DNA from: Micromussa lordhowensis
Taxonomy: Eukaryota; Cnidaria; Anthozoa; Scleractinia; Lobophylliidae
NCBI GenBank assembly: GCA_964020085.1
Contig: OZ026604.1
Coordinates: 12,457,412 to 12,521,411, forward strand
Direction: 5' to 3'
Length of the DNA: 64,000 nt
This document shows, piece after piece, positions 21,713 through 32,249 of this stretch. A program made the translations under genes and the position numbers. How positions within the stretch are numbered: the stretch's first letter is position 1; each line of letters opens with the position of its first letter. A model generated the notes under the pieces. It saw nothing but the letters and a program-made list of their open reading frames with translations. It was not told where the DNA came from and made no database searches.

Positions 21713-21970
21713 ATGGTGGATAGATGCGGAGAGGAGGCGAATGCCGAAAATAACCAAAATTGGGGCCATTATGAGGCCAAATGGCTAGTTGAAATATGGG
21801 CCGATTGAGAACAATTATGGGCGATGGATAGAAAGCAGAATACTTGGGAGAACATTGCTGCAAACCTTAATGACAACGGTTACAAGCATACAGCATCGCA
21901 CTGTAAAACCAAAATGCACAGCCATGCAAGAAACGTGTTTGAAACACAAATAAAAAAAACATGTTTAGGT
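21713..21970 (+). pseudogene. Myb/SANT-like DNA-binding domain relic (Harbinger partner type)
   Basis: From ATG 21713 the frame gives an acidic start, then WGHYEAKWLVEIWAD, a stop (TGA at 21806), and in the same frame NTWENIAANLNDNGY and CKTKMHSHARNVFE. The spaced Trp residues and the K-x-K region fit the trihelix/Myb-like domain that helps Harbinger transposases enter the nucleus and find their ends. AAACATGTTT-type motifs lie on both sides (about 21567 and 21958-22000) and may be relics of transposon ends. One stop codon makes it dead. Confidence 0.6.
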
Positions 21971-22269
21971 GAAACATGTTTAGGTGAAACATGTTTCGTC
22001 TTTAATGACTTTAATGAACACAGCTTTTGACTAAACAAATATATGAAATTACTGTAATCGGTAGGACAATTTCTCTAAATATACAAATACATACTTCTTT
22101 TGTGATAGGCTGAACTAAACACGCACTGAATGCACAAAGAAGAGAGGGGAAACCGAAAGAGGCAACCAAAAGCTCACTTACATCTAGAAGTAAAATGTTT
22201 ATACCAAGAAAGATGAGCTAAGTTTAGAGGTGAACACAGGAATACTAGAGCATTTTATTTTCAGGGTTA

Positions 22270-22700
22270 AGAAAATTATTTGGGGCCTTGGAAAAAACGT
22301 AAACATTTCCTTACATTTGACCTACATGAGGGCAAACGGAAAGAATTCTTAGTTCTAGTATTGTACGTATGCCGTGACAAAAAACATGTCATTGTAACTT
22401 TCAGCAAAGTGGTGGTTTTTAAAAGGTACACAACTTTACCTGTTTGAACTTTGATATTTACAAAAAATAAAAGAATCATAGGAGAGCCATAAAAATAGTT
22501 TTAGAAGCATTCCTTACAAAATATTGGGGTCTGCTTTGACCAGCTGCTACATAAGCCTAAACGGGTTTTGAAGATAATTAAAATTCCTTTTGATCATAGG
22601 AAGCCAAAGTTTAATTCTTGCACTTGGAACTATTGTGAATTGCTAGGGTGGTGTTGGGTGGAGAGTCAAAATTCGGAATTGGGCGATCATTTGACTGGTC
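22270..22700. repeat. R2 repeat, third diverged copy
   Basis: Follows 4320-4640 in order ('tcattgtaa', 'ttaaaaggtac', 'acctgtttgaactttgatat', 'gaccagctgctaca', 'aaacgggttttga'). No gene. Confidence 0.6.
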
Positions 22701-23169
22701 TTGTATCTCAAAAACACGCATAAAGGTCTACTTTGCTCATTTTCACAGAATGAAGGTTGTGCCCCTAGGAAAGTATTGGGAGACTTGCTAGACATGTCGA
22801 CCACAGTTTCTGTCTTTGCATCGTTTTTCGCCGTTTAGATATTTCGTCGCTGTTTAAGACAGTATGAGTGTATTGTCTTGTGCATGTGGAGTAGCGGTAG
22901 CCTCTTAATTTGTGCGCTAGCCTACAGATCAAGCAGAGAGTCAATTTTTTTCTGGATCTGTTCTAATTGAATTATCTGTAAAATCTATGAATTCCAGTCT
23001 CTTTTTCATGTTTTTGAAATATTGGTCTTATAATGTTTCGTTTACATTCTTTAAAAGAGCCTCCACCCAATGAAAATGTGCGAAGCAATTAACTTCGCCA
23101 GTGAAGTAGAAGCTACAACATCCAGTCAAAATCGCAGTCTCCTCCAATCCAAAGACAAGTTGAACAGTC
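22701..23169. other. No recognisable gene
   Basis: Probably the 5' untranslated part or flank of the hAT element that follows; no inverted end was found. Confidence 0.35.
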
Positions 23170-24392
23170 GAAGGCCAGCCAAGCATTTCAATCCAAGTGG
23201 TTATCGGAATTTCCCTGGCTGCACTATATAATGAGAAAAGCGTTTATGTCTTGTATTCATTTGCATGCAAAAAAATGCAAAATCAAGTCTTCGAGCTGCC
23301 ATAAGTAAGGAAGTCTGCTTTATTTCTAAAGGGTTTTCAAACTGGAAAATCGAGGTTGGCGCGAATAAAGGAGCATCATGATCGAGTGTCTGAATGCCAC
23401 AAAATAGCCATCGACTATAAAACAGACCTTTTCAGAACTTGCAGAAATGTATGGGAAATGCCCAGTGATGCAGCAAAAAAGACACTGGAGTCTAACCGCA
23501 TATGCTTCATCAAAGTCATAGAATGTTTGCAGTATCTTGCCTGGCAAGGACATGCTATGCAGGCTGACATCGACGATGAATCGAACGTTATTCTTCTTTT
23601 ATGATGGTTATAGTGGAAAAAAGACAGATAAAGCTCACACGATATTCAAAATAAAATAATTGTCATCATGGCAAACCATGTCATCCGTGATGTGGTATCG
23701 GAGATCCGGGGTAGCTTTTTCTCTATCATATGCGACGAGTACACAGATATCAGAAACAAGGAACAACTAACCATCTGCATTCGGTGGGTTGACATCGCCG
23801 CGGAGACTATAGTGTCGGCTATAAAAGATATGTTATCTAAACTACAGTTATCATTAGTTAATTGTAGGGGAAAATGCTATGATGGAGCCAGTAACATAAC
23901 GTGTCATAAACCTGGTGTGGTAAAAAGAATCCCAACCAAAGGCTTATCTTACTCACTGTCATGGACACTCACTCAGCTTAAGGGTAAAGGACACGAAAAA
24001 CTGTAAGTTGTTATCAGACACTATGGAAACAGCAAAAGAAATCGTTTCCCTCATAAAGTTTTCTCCAAAACGAGAAAATATCCTGGGGGAAATATAAGGA
24101 AACCTAGAAGGCCCTGAATCTGAAGCCGAGGGCATACTTTGCCCTACTAGATGGACGGTACGCGCGAGCTGTTTTCAGCGAATCCTAGACAATTACGCAG
24201 CTCTTCTTTCCTTGATGAGAAACTCCGATATGAGTGGAAGGATCATTGGATGCCAAATGCAAATGAACACTTCAAGTGACTTCTCCTTCGCATTGAATTT
24301 AGGACAGAGGCTGTTTTCACAAACGGATAACTTATCAAGAACCTTACAGCAAACAAATATGCCAACCCTAAGCGGCAAACGAATAGCTATCG
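23170..24392 (+). pseudogene. hAT-superfamily (DUF4371/ZMYM-like) transposase, N-terminal and central part
   Basis: Translation across several frames gives a TTF/BED-like zinc finger (SKWLSEFPWLHY, a Cys pair, ISKGFSNWK, RVSECHKIA) and a helical region with MPSDAAKK and CFIKVIECLQYLA. Then comes the DUF4371 core: HVIRDVVSEIRGSFFSIICD (catalytic-type Asp region), EYTDIRNKEQLTICIRWVD, and NCRGKCYDGASN (second Asp). Downstream are CPTRWTVRA and QMNTSSDFSFALNLGQRLFS, reaching KRIA at about 24390. Multiple stops and frameshifts (for example near 23225, 23605 and 24006). hAT transposases move DNA by cut-and-paste; this one is dead and is interrupted here. Confidence 0.8.
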
Positions 24393-24962
24393 ATTAGACG
24401 ATGGCCATGGTCTATCTTCGCAATGAGCTTGGCTGCATTCAAATATTGTGTTGAGCCGAGGATGCCGAAAGCGACGTTAGGTGGCATGAGTCTTGTGTCT
24501 TGGGTTGAGTAGTGATACGAAGAGCGCTCACCAGAGAACAGTTTGCGTAGTAGTTCGACGTCTCTGATGGCGTTGTCCTCTTCCGACTTTATTAATTTAC
24601 TGAGTATATCAAACACCTCTGGAGATAATAAGATGGTTTTCTTGTTCTGGGCCAGATGCAACCAGCCATGACGAGGTTGTTCTGCTGATGACTGCTGTGG
24701 ATAGGTCTTCAGCTTCTAGGGATCCTGAGCTGCGTGCTGTATCGCAGATGATTTTCCTGTTGTAGAAAAGGTTAAGAGGCTGCTTGTGTGTGGAAGAGTC
24801 AACGCGGGCGTCGTTCCATGCCAAGATAAATGCAGTTGTGGTCAGCAAAGTGGGAATAAAATAACCTTTAGAGCTACCAACCGATATAGCCTTATTTTTA
24901 ACAAAAGAGTGTACTTTGTCGTTCGTAAAGAGCTTGCTGTGAGGGAATTGTACAGAATTCAA
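24368..24962 (-). pseudogene. DUF3987-like gene fragment
   Basis: Two overlapping minus-strand frames, offset by an indel near 24700. The first has GYFIPTLLTTTAFILAWNDA and THKQPLNLF. The second has ILLSPEVFDILSKLIKSEED, LLRKLFSGERSSYHYSTQDT and FGILGSTQYLNAAKLIAKID. I associate this pattern with DUF3987, a P-loop/primase-helicase-like family found in transposon-rich genomes; a GKSSAI-like segment may be hidden by the frameshift. The assignment rests on memory of the family, so it is tentative. The fragment ends at the hAT breakpoint. Confidence 0.45.
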
Positions 24963-26091
24963 TCACCGCTGTAACTTCACCCACGTCTGTTTGTTTTGTT
25001 TGTTAAGTTTGGAAACGGTATACATTTTGGAAATGCCAGGTAATTACCGTGTGGTTAAATTAGATATCTCCGCTTCGCGTAATGACAGCGAACAAAGCGG
25101 GCAGAGGTTTAGATGACTGGAAAAAAACTGCGATGTTTTTTTGGGAAGGCGGCACTCCGATTTCCAGCAATGTATTGTTCTGTCCGTTATTGAAAGCAAT
25201 TTGCTTTTGTTTTTATTCAAAAGTTGTAAAATGCAAATTCGTGGCCAAGCGAAATTCAGTCAATTTAGAATCAGTGATGTTGAAATGTCTTTGACGTGAG
25301 AAGTTTTCACGACACAATAGGTGGGAAGTAAGGCATGAAGTAGAAATTATCGTCAGAAAACAAAAACATGGAGCCGCGTTCAGCCACGTTTGTTGATAAG
25401 AACCAGGAAAGAAAAGACAACGGAACTCCCGTATGATTGATTTGATAGAATTGAAAAAGGTTATTAATGGTTCCTGCAAAAGGAAGTACAGAAAAGTGCA
25501 GTGATCTTGGTGTTTTAAGGAATCTGAGTGGTTCGCTATCTTTCGCTAATGAGATTATTCACCCCCTGCCGAGTGAATAATGCGTAAGCCAAACAAAAAC
25601 AAAATGGCGGGTGTTTTTTTTAATCGATTTTTAATGGTTTCCTTCTGAAAATGTTGTCAAGATCACTTCCTGTGTATATACTAAAACAATTATTCTTCTC
25701 GATCTCGGTGAATAGTGCCAGAATATTTACCTCGATTTCAAAGAATAATTGTTAATTATTATATCTATCAGTAAGTACGCGCGCTGTGATTGATCAATTT
25801 AGCGGGCCGTATTCTGCTGTACGGCCAGCTAAAATTTGAAGCTGTTTTTGTTGCCAAAATGTTTCTTGATTTATTGCCAGGTGTTCTTAACTTTTTTAGC
25901 AAGTAACAGCTTTACACTTTCTTTTATTTCTGAAATTTTGTGTTAAAACCTGCTAACGACTTAAGAGTAAATTAACAACGACTTTAAATTGACTCGTTTT
26001 GCTTTCAAGGTGCGTCAGAACTTTGAAGGTGTTCCGCGCGAATAAAAATCGTTCCCGAACCCGTCAGGCAAACAGTAGAGATATAGTAAAT
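24963..26091. other. Insert block within the hAT copy, no recognised gene
   Basis: Rest of the block separating the two hAT halves. It contains GGGCCGTATTCTGCTGTACGGCC near 25803, which is a short inverted repeat, but no coding motif. Confidence 0.4.
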
Positions 26092-26250
26092 ATGTTACCA
26101 ACCTCGTTTTCTCGGTCTGTACTGTAAGTTACGGATCCTCGTTTTTCCCCTTCGACATATGGCCCGCGCATTTTGCGCTTGGGCCATAAATCGATGGGAA
26201 AAAACTCGGTCCGTAACTTACAGTACCACCCTCGAACTCGGTTAGTGAGA
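26092..26250. mobile_element. Foldback MITE, about 150 bp
   Basis: CTCGGTCTGTACTGTAAGTT pairs with AACTTACAGTACCACC..CGAG at the right. The inner arms CGTTTTTCCC and GGGAAAAAACTCGG and the centre GGCCCGCGC..GCGCTTGGGCC also pair. Confidence 0.75.
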
Positions 26251-26379
26251 GGTATTTGTGTTTTGCGCTTTGGGGCATTCAAGTTTAGAACGAGGTATAT
26301 ACATTCTAATTAGCGCTTTTCGACTCTTCCGCTTTAGGACTCCGAAGCGCTCTTGGTCTCTCGCACCTTGAGACCCATT

Positions 26380-26640
26380 CACGGGTCGTATGTGTTCGAA
26401 TGATATTGCTTCTCACTAGTATGTAATTATGTATGCAGTTCACAGACTGTACGGCTCGTAAACCATTGTTTTACGACCCATACGACGAGTGTACGGGTCG
26501 TACACTCGTACAGGTCACACTGTCGAGTTTTGCTAATGATACGCAGGTCACCATTGTTTCTCGACCTGTGCGACCCGTAAACCATTGACTTCTACGAATC
26601 GTACGAATCGTGTCAAGCCATTTATGGGTCGTATCTGTTC
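26380..26640. repeat. Array of degenerate TACGGGTCGTA-type palindromes
   Basis: At least six variants: ACGGGTCGTATG (26391), TACGGCTCGTA (26449), TACGACCCATACG (26472), TACGGGTCGTAC (26492), CGACCCGTAAACC (26569) and TATGGGTCGTAT (26624). Spacing is irregular. The form recalls the ACGG(A/T)CCGT arrays at 30060-30460 and 52790-53600 but is not identical. Confidence 0.6.
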
Positions 26641-26699
26641 AACAGTATTGGACAAGGATGGAATCGAAGATGCGGCACGATACAAGCTTTAGATCATTT

Positions 26700-27297
26700 T
26701 ATGATGTAGTTTTGCTGAAAACGATGTTACCAAGAAGAACTCGCGCGCCGAGAAGAATCTAAATTTGCACTGGAGGCGAATATACTTTGAAGCTATTGAC
26801 TTGGTGATGAACGCTATTGACCAGCGGTTTGAACAGCCAAGCTTTGATACGTATGCAAAGATGGAGTCTCTCTTAATTAAGAGACTCAATTCGCAGGACA
26901 AATCGGAAGATCTTAACTTTATGGAAAAACTGTACAACGATTATGTTAACATTTCAATGTTAACAGGCCAGATGGAAATTTTACAAGTGCTGCTGAAGGA
27001 TGATAATTATTTTTGTTTTGACGATATCATAGTAAATATTAAAGAGCTACCCAACCCAAACGGGAAATGATAAAAGAAGTTATCACGTTATGGAGGCTGA
27101 TTCTCGTAAATCGGGCAACCAGTGCAGTGGGTGAAAGATCCTTTTCGGCTGCCTGGAGGTTGAAAAATGGCTCCGTTAAAGGATAAAACAGGAACGTAGT
27201 AACCTGACAGTTTTAAACATACACCGAAAGAAAGAATTGACAGGCTTTCCACCACTGACATCGCAAACGAATTAGCCGTCCGGAACACAAACAGTTA
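26700..27297 (+). pseudogene. hAT transposase, C-terminal dimerisation part
   Basis: Continues the hAT copy broken at about 24392. A basic PRRTRAPRR segment is followed by YFEAIDLVMNAIDQRFEQPS and an acidic helix to about 27070. Next is the hAT dimerisation motif with TLWRLILVNRATSAVGERSF and SAAWRLKN, then stops. These regions normally lie a few hundred codons past the DUF4371 core, so some family-typical sequence between them is lost as well as interrupted. Confidence 0.8.
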
Positions 27298-27344
27298 GCG
27301 TAACTTTGGCACTTAATTATTTTTAGTTACCGTTTTTTTTTCAA

Positions 27345-27570
27345 ATTGAGTGAAACCTTGGAGCCAAGGCTGGGCTCATAGATGCCGGAGCTTATCCCAC
27401 TTTCTGTAGCATAATGTTAAGTTTCCCCAACAAATAGCAGGTACCCATTTATACACCTGGGTGGAGAGATGCACTGTGAGAGAAACACACTGTGCCCGGC
27501 CAGGGCTCGAACCCGGACTGCTCGCTCCGGAGTCGAGCGCACTAACCATGAGGCCACCGCGCCTCCCCAG
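27345..27570 (-). mobile_element. tRNA-derived SINE
   Basis: On the minus strand it starts near 27570 with GGCGCGGTGGCCTCATGGTT (A-box region TGGTTAGTGCGC) and B-box GGGTTCGAGCCC at about 27507. The body contains ACCCAGGTGTATAAATGGGT at about 27443-27462, then GGTACCTGCTATTTGTTGGGG, and the tail lies near 27345. This is the layout of an RNA polymerase III-transcribed retroposon. Confidence 0.8.
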
Positions 27571-27584
27571 AGCCGTGGAAATAT

Positions 27585-27705
27585 TTTGAATGAATAATTA
27601 TTAAACTCGGCTTTCGTATGATATGAAGATATGCAGATCTTGGAAGGTGTTATCCTGCATAATTCTTCATATCATACTCAGGCTCGTCCGATAATTGCTA
27701 ATCAT
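27585..27705. repeat. Partial foldback repeat (ATGATATGAAGA arms)
   Basis: TCGTATGATATGAAGATATG pairs with ATAATTCTTCATATCATAC about 50 bp on. Looks like a fragment of a foldback MITE. Confidence 0.6.
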
Positions 27706-28512
27706 ACAGCGTTGAGTTCAAGGCAGCTCAAGCAAAATCGTTGGATTTCTGGCTTATTTATAGTAATTGACAGCTGATATCAGTAGTATAATGTTGATAT
27801 TTCAATTTACTGATGGTGAATTTTGAGACCCAATAGCATCATTATAGTTTAATCGTTATAAAAGTATTCTCCGTCACTTAAGAGAAATGAAATAAAAATT
27901 CCCAAGCATGCCACCGACCAAAAAAAAAATTTGTTAACGCGTTCTTCTTGAGCCCCCCCCCCTCCCCTTCACACCCCACCCTCCCCCATTCAAAAACTTG
28001 CTGCGCGGTCCCTGATATACAAAAAGATGGGGCTAAGCTAGCTACTTACGTTGATCAGAATTTGTTACGCAGTGCTGGTGCTGATTATTAGGATCCAAAA
28101 ATTTAACTTCCATTATTTTCGATTTTCCATGGAATATTTAGTTATTGTTTGAATTGTTTACCCAGTGGGATTTTTTCCATCATTTTACAATCTTAGATAT
28201 ACTTCTCCATTGGTATTATGAAAATTCAGAATTTGCACCTCAGTAAACGTTGTGATCGTGCGGTAGTGTAAAATCTTCGCATTGAAAAACGTTTTAAATT
28301 TACCAACAGCGTATTTATCGTATTGATGTAATTCATGTAACACTGTTTCTTGTTGGAATATATTCAGTCAATCCTATCAATAGAACTTTCGTTTTCATGT
28401 CACATTACTTTCCTTCAAAGTACATTTAAGGTATTAATGATTCCTAAGAAACAGGACAAATTACTGTTCTACTTACAGTTCTTCCAACTAAGTACAATGA
28501 TCAAAAATCAAA
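27706..28512. other. Flank left of the large element, no gene
   Basis: AT-rich with a C-rich tract (27950-27990). It shares nothing obvious with the flank at 55257, as expected if it is one side of an old insertion site. Confidence 0.5.
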
Positions 28513-28518
28513 TTTAAA

Positions 28519-29207
28519 ATAAAAGCGCGTAGATTTCGAAAGCGTCATTCCTTTATTCAACTTGAAGTCGATAGAAATTTGAAAAAACGTTGTTCGAATT
28601 TTGAAAGGTTAATCGTGAAGATGGCTTTTTTCACTAGTGTCGATGATTTTCAAGCTGCTTTGAACGCTTGCGTATAAGTCCTTCTCACATCTATTTGGAC
28701 AAACACGCATTGCTTAGCGTAATAATTCTGAGGTTCTCTAGCTTTCGTTGAAATCGTTCTCCGATTTTCGAAACTGGGCTCTTTAACCCCGATTGGTTCA
28801 TGAAAATATCTGAACTCTCAGCTTTGCTGACGAGAGACAGGCAGAGTGAATATATTATTCGGCTTAGCTAACTGCTCGAGTTTTCCGCTCCGTTAGTCAC
28901 GCACTGAACTCCACTTTCAACCTTGGATTTTCATACAAACTCCAACGGAAAAGCCCATGGGACAGCTCCATCATTGAAATTACAACAATAGAAGTTCAGA
29001 GCGCTAATTAATTGTCAATACAAGACAATAAATATTTTTTTGGATAACGCGTTTCCTTAAGAGACTTTATTGCTTGTTATTAGCGAACACCGAAAAATAA
29101 CACTCACAGACTTGAAATGAATACACCAAAATTACAACAACTACAAAATGTTTGTGAGTAAAGTATCAGGAAATTAGGATGAAATCAATCGTCTTCATCT
29201 TCGCTTG
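28519..29207. repeat. Left terminal inverted repeat of the large element
   Basis: The complement of 54551-55250 over nearly its whole length, with modest divergence. It includes the complement of AATAAA at 29066-29071 and of 'aattaattagcgctctgaac'. Its inner edge lies within the last codons of the left terminal gene. Confidence 0.85.
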
Positions 29208-29845
29208 GAGGATAATGAGTCTTTATTTAAAGTTTTTGAATCAATGTGTTTCACCGCGTGGCAGTCAGCGCACCAAAGAAATCCGTCTGTCAAGTGTTTA
29301 CGATCAACAGGAATTTGATGTGCACATATCGGACAAATCCTATAACCATCTTGCCAGAAACATCTAGGGTATTTGACTATTGCTCTTTCATAAACGTTCT
29401 CTCCGTTGCAATAATAGCAAGGACCTTTTACTTTAAGCAAAATCTCTGAAGTTGCGGTTTCTTCTTCGTCTGAATTTCCTTCAGGTTCCAGATCTGGGTT
29501 TTCTGATTCTTGATCACTAATTTCAGAGGCTGTCTCTCTGTCATCTTCGTTATCACTGCTTTCGAAGACCATTTCTTTATCACCAGCCTAACTGTCTTTA
29601 TCGTGATCGGCTTGTTCTTTTTCCAATTGTTCTGCAAAAATTCTCTTATTCTGTATCAAACGCTTATTAATTCCTAACTCTGCCAACCCATCTATAAATG
29701 TTTTGAGGGGGTGGGGTTTAACAATATCGTCGTTATGGGGGAGTAACACATATTCGACCACCTCTGAAATGTTCGTCACTAGTATTATTCGCTGGGTCCG
29801 CTGGGTCCGCGAGATGTCCAACTAGATATCGTTGGGAGCCGCCAT
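29195..29845 (-). pseudogene. Left terminal gene: small acidic/zinc-ribbon protein, two in-frame amber stops
   Basis: One frame runs from ATG 29845 to the stop at 29195. It is interrupted by TAG at 29822-29824 (after seven codons) and TAG at 29588-29590. N-terminal part: VVEYVLLPHNDD and LKTFIDGLAELGINKRLI, a small helical domain. Then an acidic Glu/Asp/Ser stretch, and a Cys-rich C-terminus with CYYC, CF, CPICAH, CADCH spaced like two zinc ribbons. I do not recognise the function. It reads outward into the terminal repeat, mirroring the ATPase-tail gene at the other end, and takes its poly(A) signal from that repeat. Both lesions are TAG, which could be CAG-to-TAG changes. Readthrough is a remote alternative. 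Confidence 0.55.
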
Positions 29846-30059
29846 ACTGTGTAATATAGATCGGAGGCCTTTTGTCGAGAAACGAGTAAGGAAAGACCTT
29901 TTAAAACATCTTTAATTCAAGGTTCTTCGTTATCGCTTTTATCGTTTTCACTTGCGTTGGTGTCTTCATGATCACTCTCTCTCTCTTGCGTATGTTAATC
30001 AGAATTAACACACGCAACCTGATTGTCATTGACGACCAAATGATTAAGAGGGCTGTCCA

Positions 30060-30460
30060 ATATACCCGCACTGTAACGATCCGTGAATCTTGCTTACGGT
30101 CTGTACAGTTCATATGTTGCCTAAAGCTCTTATCGGTCCGAAGAAGAAGAGTATACGGTCCGTAAGTTGCATTCCATTAGCGACACTTAGAATATTTCCG
30201 CTGTGCAGGTAGGGTTTACGGTCCGTAAGTTGCATGCCATTAGCGACACTTAGAATATTTTCCGCTGTGCTGGTTTCTTGTAGAGGGGTCCAATGTCTTT
30301 ACGGTCCGTACAGTTTGTAAGGACCGTAAAGTTATTAACGGTCCGTTAAGAAGGGTTTACGGCCCGTAAGTTGCATTCCATTAGCGACACTTAGAATATT
30401 TTCCGCTGTGCTGGTAACTTGTAGAGGGGTCCAAGGACTTTACGGTCCGTACAGTTCGTT
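30060..30460. repeat. Left ACGG(A/T)CCGT palindrome array
   Basis: Core palindromes near 30152, 30214, 30301, 30326, 30340, 30358 (ACGGCCCGT variant) and 30440. Three copies of a 60-bp unit run from the core through 'aagttgcattccattagcg' to 'ccgctgtgctggt'. The array lies 5' of the left terminal gene, as the right array lies 5' of the right gene. Confidence 0.85.
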
Positions 30461-31085
30461 GTAGAAGAAGACATAAACAAAGGAGCAAATTGGTGATCAC
30501 AGTGAATTTGAACATCACAAAGAGATTGTCATTTTGCAGTTATGTACATAGTTGTAAAGCCCTTGAGTAAGAAGACTGAAGAACACATTGTTTCTATAAA
30601 AACACTTCAGTTTTTATAGTATAAATACTAATTCTGACCTTTCATACATACACTTTGCCTTGATATGTAAATTCTTATGTTCTTGTCCCCACTAGTTATG
30701 GCAAAGTAAATCCCAACCTCGCTTTCACACAAAAACATCTCGTTACATTTCACACAACTATAAAAATTGTCATGGTCTATTACAAAGAACTCCATACATC
30801 ATTAGGACATTTATTGAAACTGCATATTGTGTAAATATCAGAAGCCCGTGATTGCACTCATGTAAGCACTTCTAAGCTCGTTTAAAAATCATTTTTTGAA
30901 TAAGAGCATTCCGCTGCATTTTTAACACCACAATAACACTTATGTAAAAAAAGACAAATGGAAATATACAATACAACACCATTTGATGGCCTTTACCTGC
31001 TGTGTGCCACGTGATGAACTAATCCTGCTGCTACAAGTGGTCGAATATATGAAAATCCCGATTGAAACCATTCTCTACCCTTTTT
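30461..31085. other. No recognisable gene
   Basis: AT-rich interior of the large element; only short frames. Confidence 0.45.
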
Positions 31086-31117
31086 AACTCGTGAATTGCG
31101 CATGCGCAACACGAGTT
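31086..31117. repeat. 32-bp palindrome with TTGCGCATGCGCAA core
   Basis: AACTCGTG, two extra bases, TTGCGCATGCGCAA, CACGAGTT. The inner 14 bp form a perfect even palindrome and the outer 8-bp arms pair. It lies about 1 kb before the Helentron coding region and may mark its 5' part or a separate MITE. Confidence 0.7.
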
Positions 31118-32149
31118 ATTGTGGATAATGGGGAAAATGTGTCGCTCGATCGATGGGCTGTAAACTTTATGCAAATGAGGTGCGCTCGCGGCTTACTTTG
31201 AAATTGCCGCCCATGTTTAACGAAGATAAGTTGTTCTAAAGATCTAAATTAAAAGATGCAAGGCTAAAGAAATTTCGGCTACCGAAAATGAGAACATCAA
31301 AAATCGTAAAATCGGTGAAGAGAACAAATTTTCAGTTCATGTAGACTTGATATTGATTCTACCGAAACGGAGGTCATTGAAGCACAGTTACGGTGCGGTA
31401 AATGTGCATGTAACGAGCGAAACGATAAAAATACAAAGCATTCATTTATTGTATCGTTTAAAACAAAGAAAGGAAATAATAGTAAAAAAAAATTTAACGC
31501 CTCCAACAAAAGTCGAACTCCCGTCTGATGGTTTGCTCAGCTTGGCAAAGGTCCTACTGTTTATCGACTGTGCTATGTCGACATCACGTGAAATATGCTG
31601 GAAAAATAAATTATTAAACAATAAATTGAACCGCTGATAACACAGCGGGCTCGATTCCGTACGATTTGCCAGTGAGGTAGTTGTTAGTGAGTATTATTCG
31701 TGGAATTTTCAGATACTCGACATTACCTTTTTTAAAACTTAGAGCTCAAACTGTGTTCATTCATCTGCAAATGGAGCCACAAGCTGAAACAAGATGTTCT
31801 TGTTTTGAGGAAGGTCATCATAAGTCGATCGTTTTGCACCGGGGCTTTTCGCAAGCTACATGTACACAGAACACAGGTAAGAAGCTGAAACAAGATGTTT
31901 ATGCAAGCGTATCTCGAAACACTGTTCCTTTAATTTTTAAAATATAACTACTTTTCTTTAGAGCTTACAAGATTTGACTTGTTTATTAATATTCGGTTGA
32001 AAGTTGAAGTTCGGTTGTCTTCGGTAACCACTCGTAAAATCACATGACAAATTCGATTCACATGTACACAGGTTTAACCTTTGCGAACCGTCAATTTGAG
32101 GAGGTTGGGGTATTCTCTTTCATATTAAGCGCAATGCATAGCTGTATGA
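31118..32149. other. Leader region of the Helentron / unassigned; tRNA-like relic near 31500-31590
   Basis: On the minus strand, 31590-31500 has TAGCACAGTCGATAAACAGTA followed about 30 bp on by GGGAGTTCGACTTTTG, spaced like tRNA A and B boxes but degenerate. A short hairpin CCGCTGATAACACAGCGG is at 31629-31646. The Helentron's 5' end is probably within this stretch but I could not place it. Confidence 0.35.
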
Positions 32150-32249
32150 ATGGAAGTGTTCATGATCAGTCTCGTGTATACTTGTATTCAGGAGCAGAGA
32201 GGTCGAGAAAACCCTTCACTCGCCGGGGTAATCCGAAAGGCGAGGAGAC

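Noticed and set aside
27480..27570. Possible functional tRNA gene, minus strand
   Set aside because: The tRNA-like head runs directly into a SINE body, so it is part of a retroposon.
30060..30460. CRISPR-like array
   Set aside because: Repeats are palindromic cores in longer tandem units, without unique spacers of uniform length, in an animal genome.
31500..31590. Possible tRNA gene, minus strand
   Set aside because: A- and B-box-like pieces have tRNA spacing but the stems do not pair well and there is no clean anticodon stem; at best a relic.
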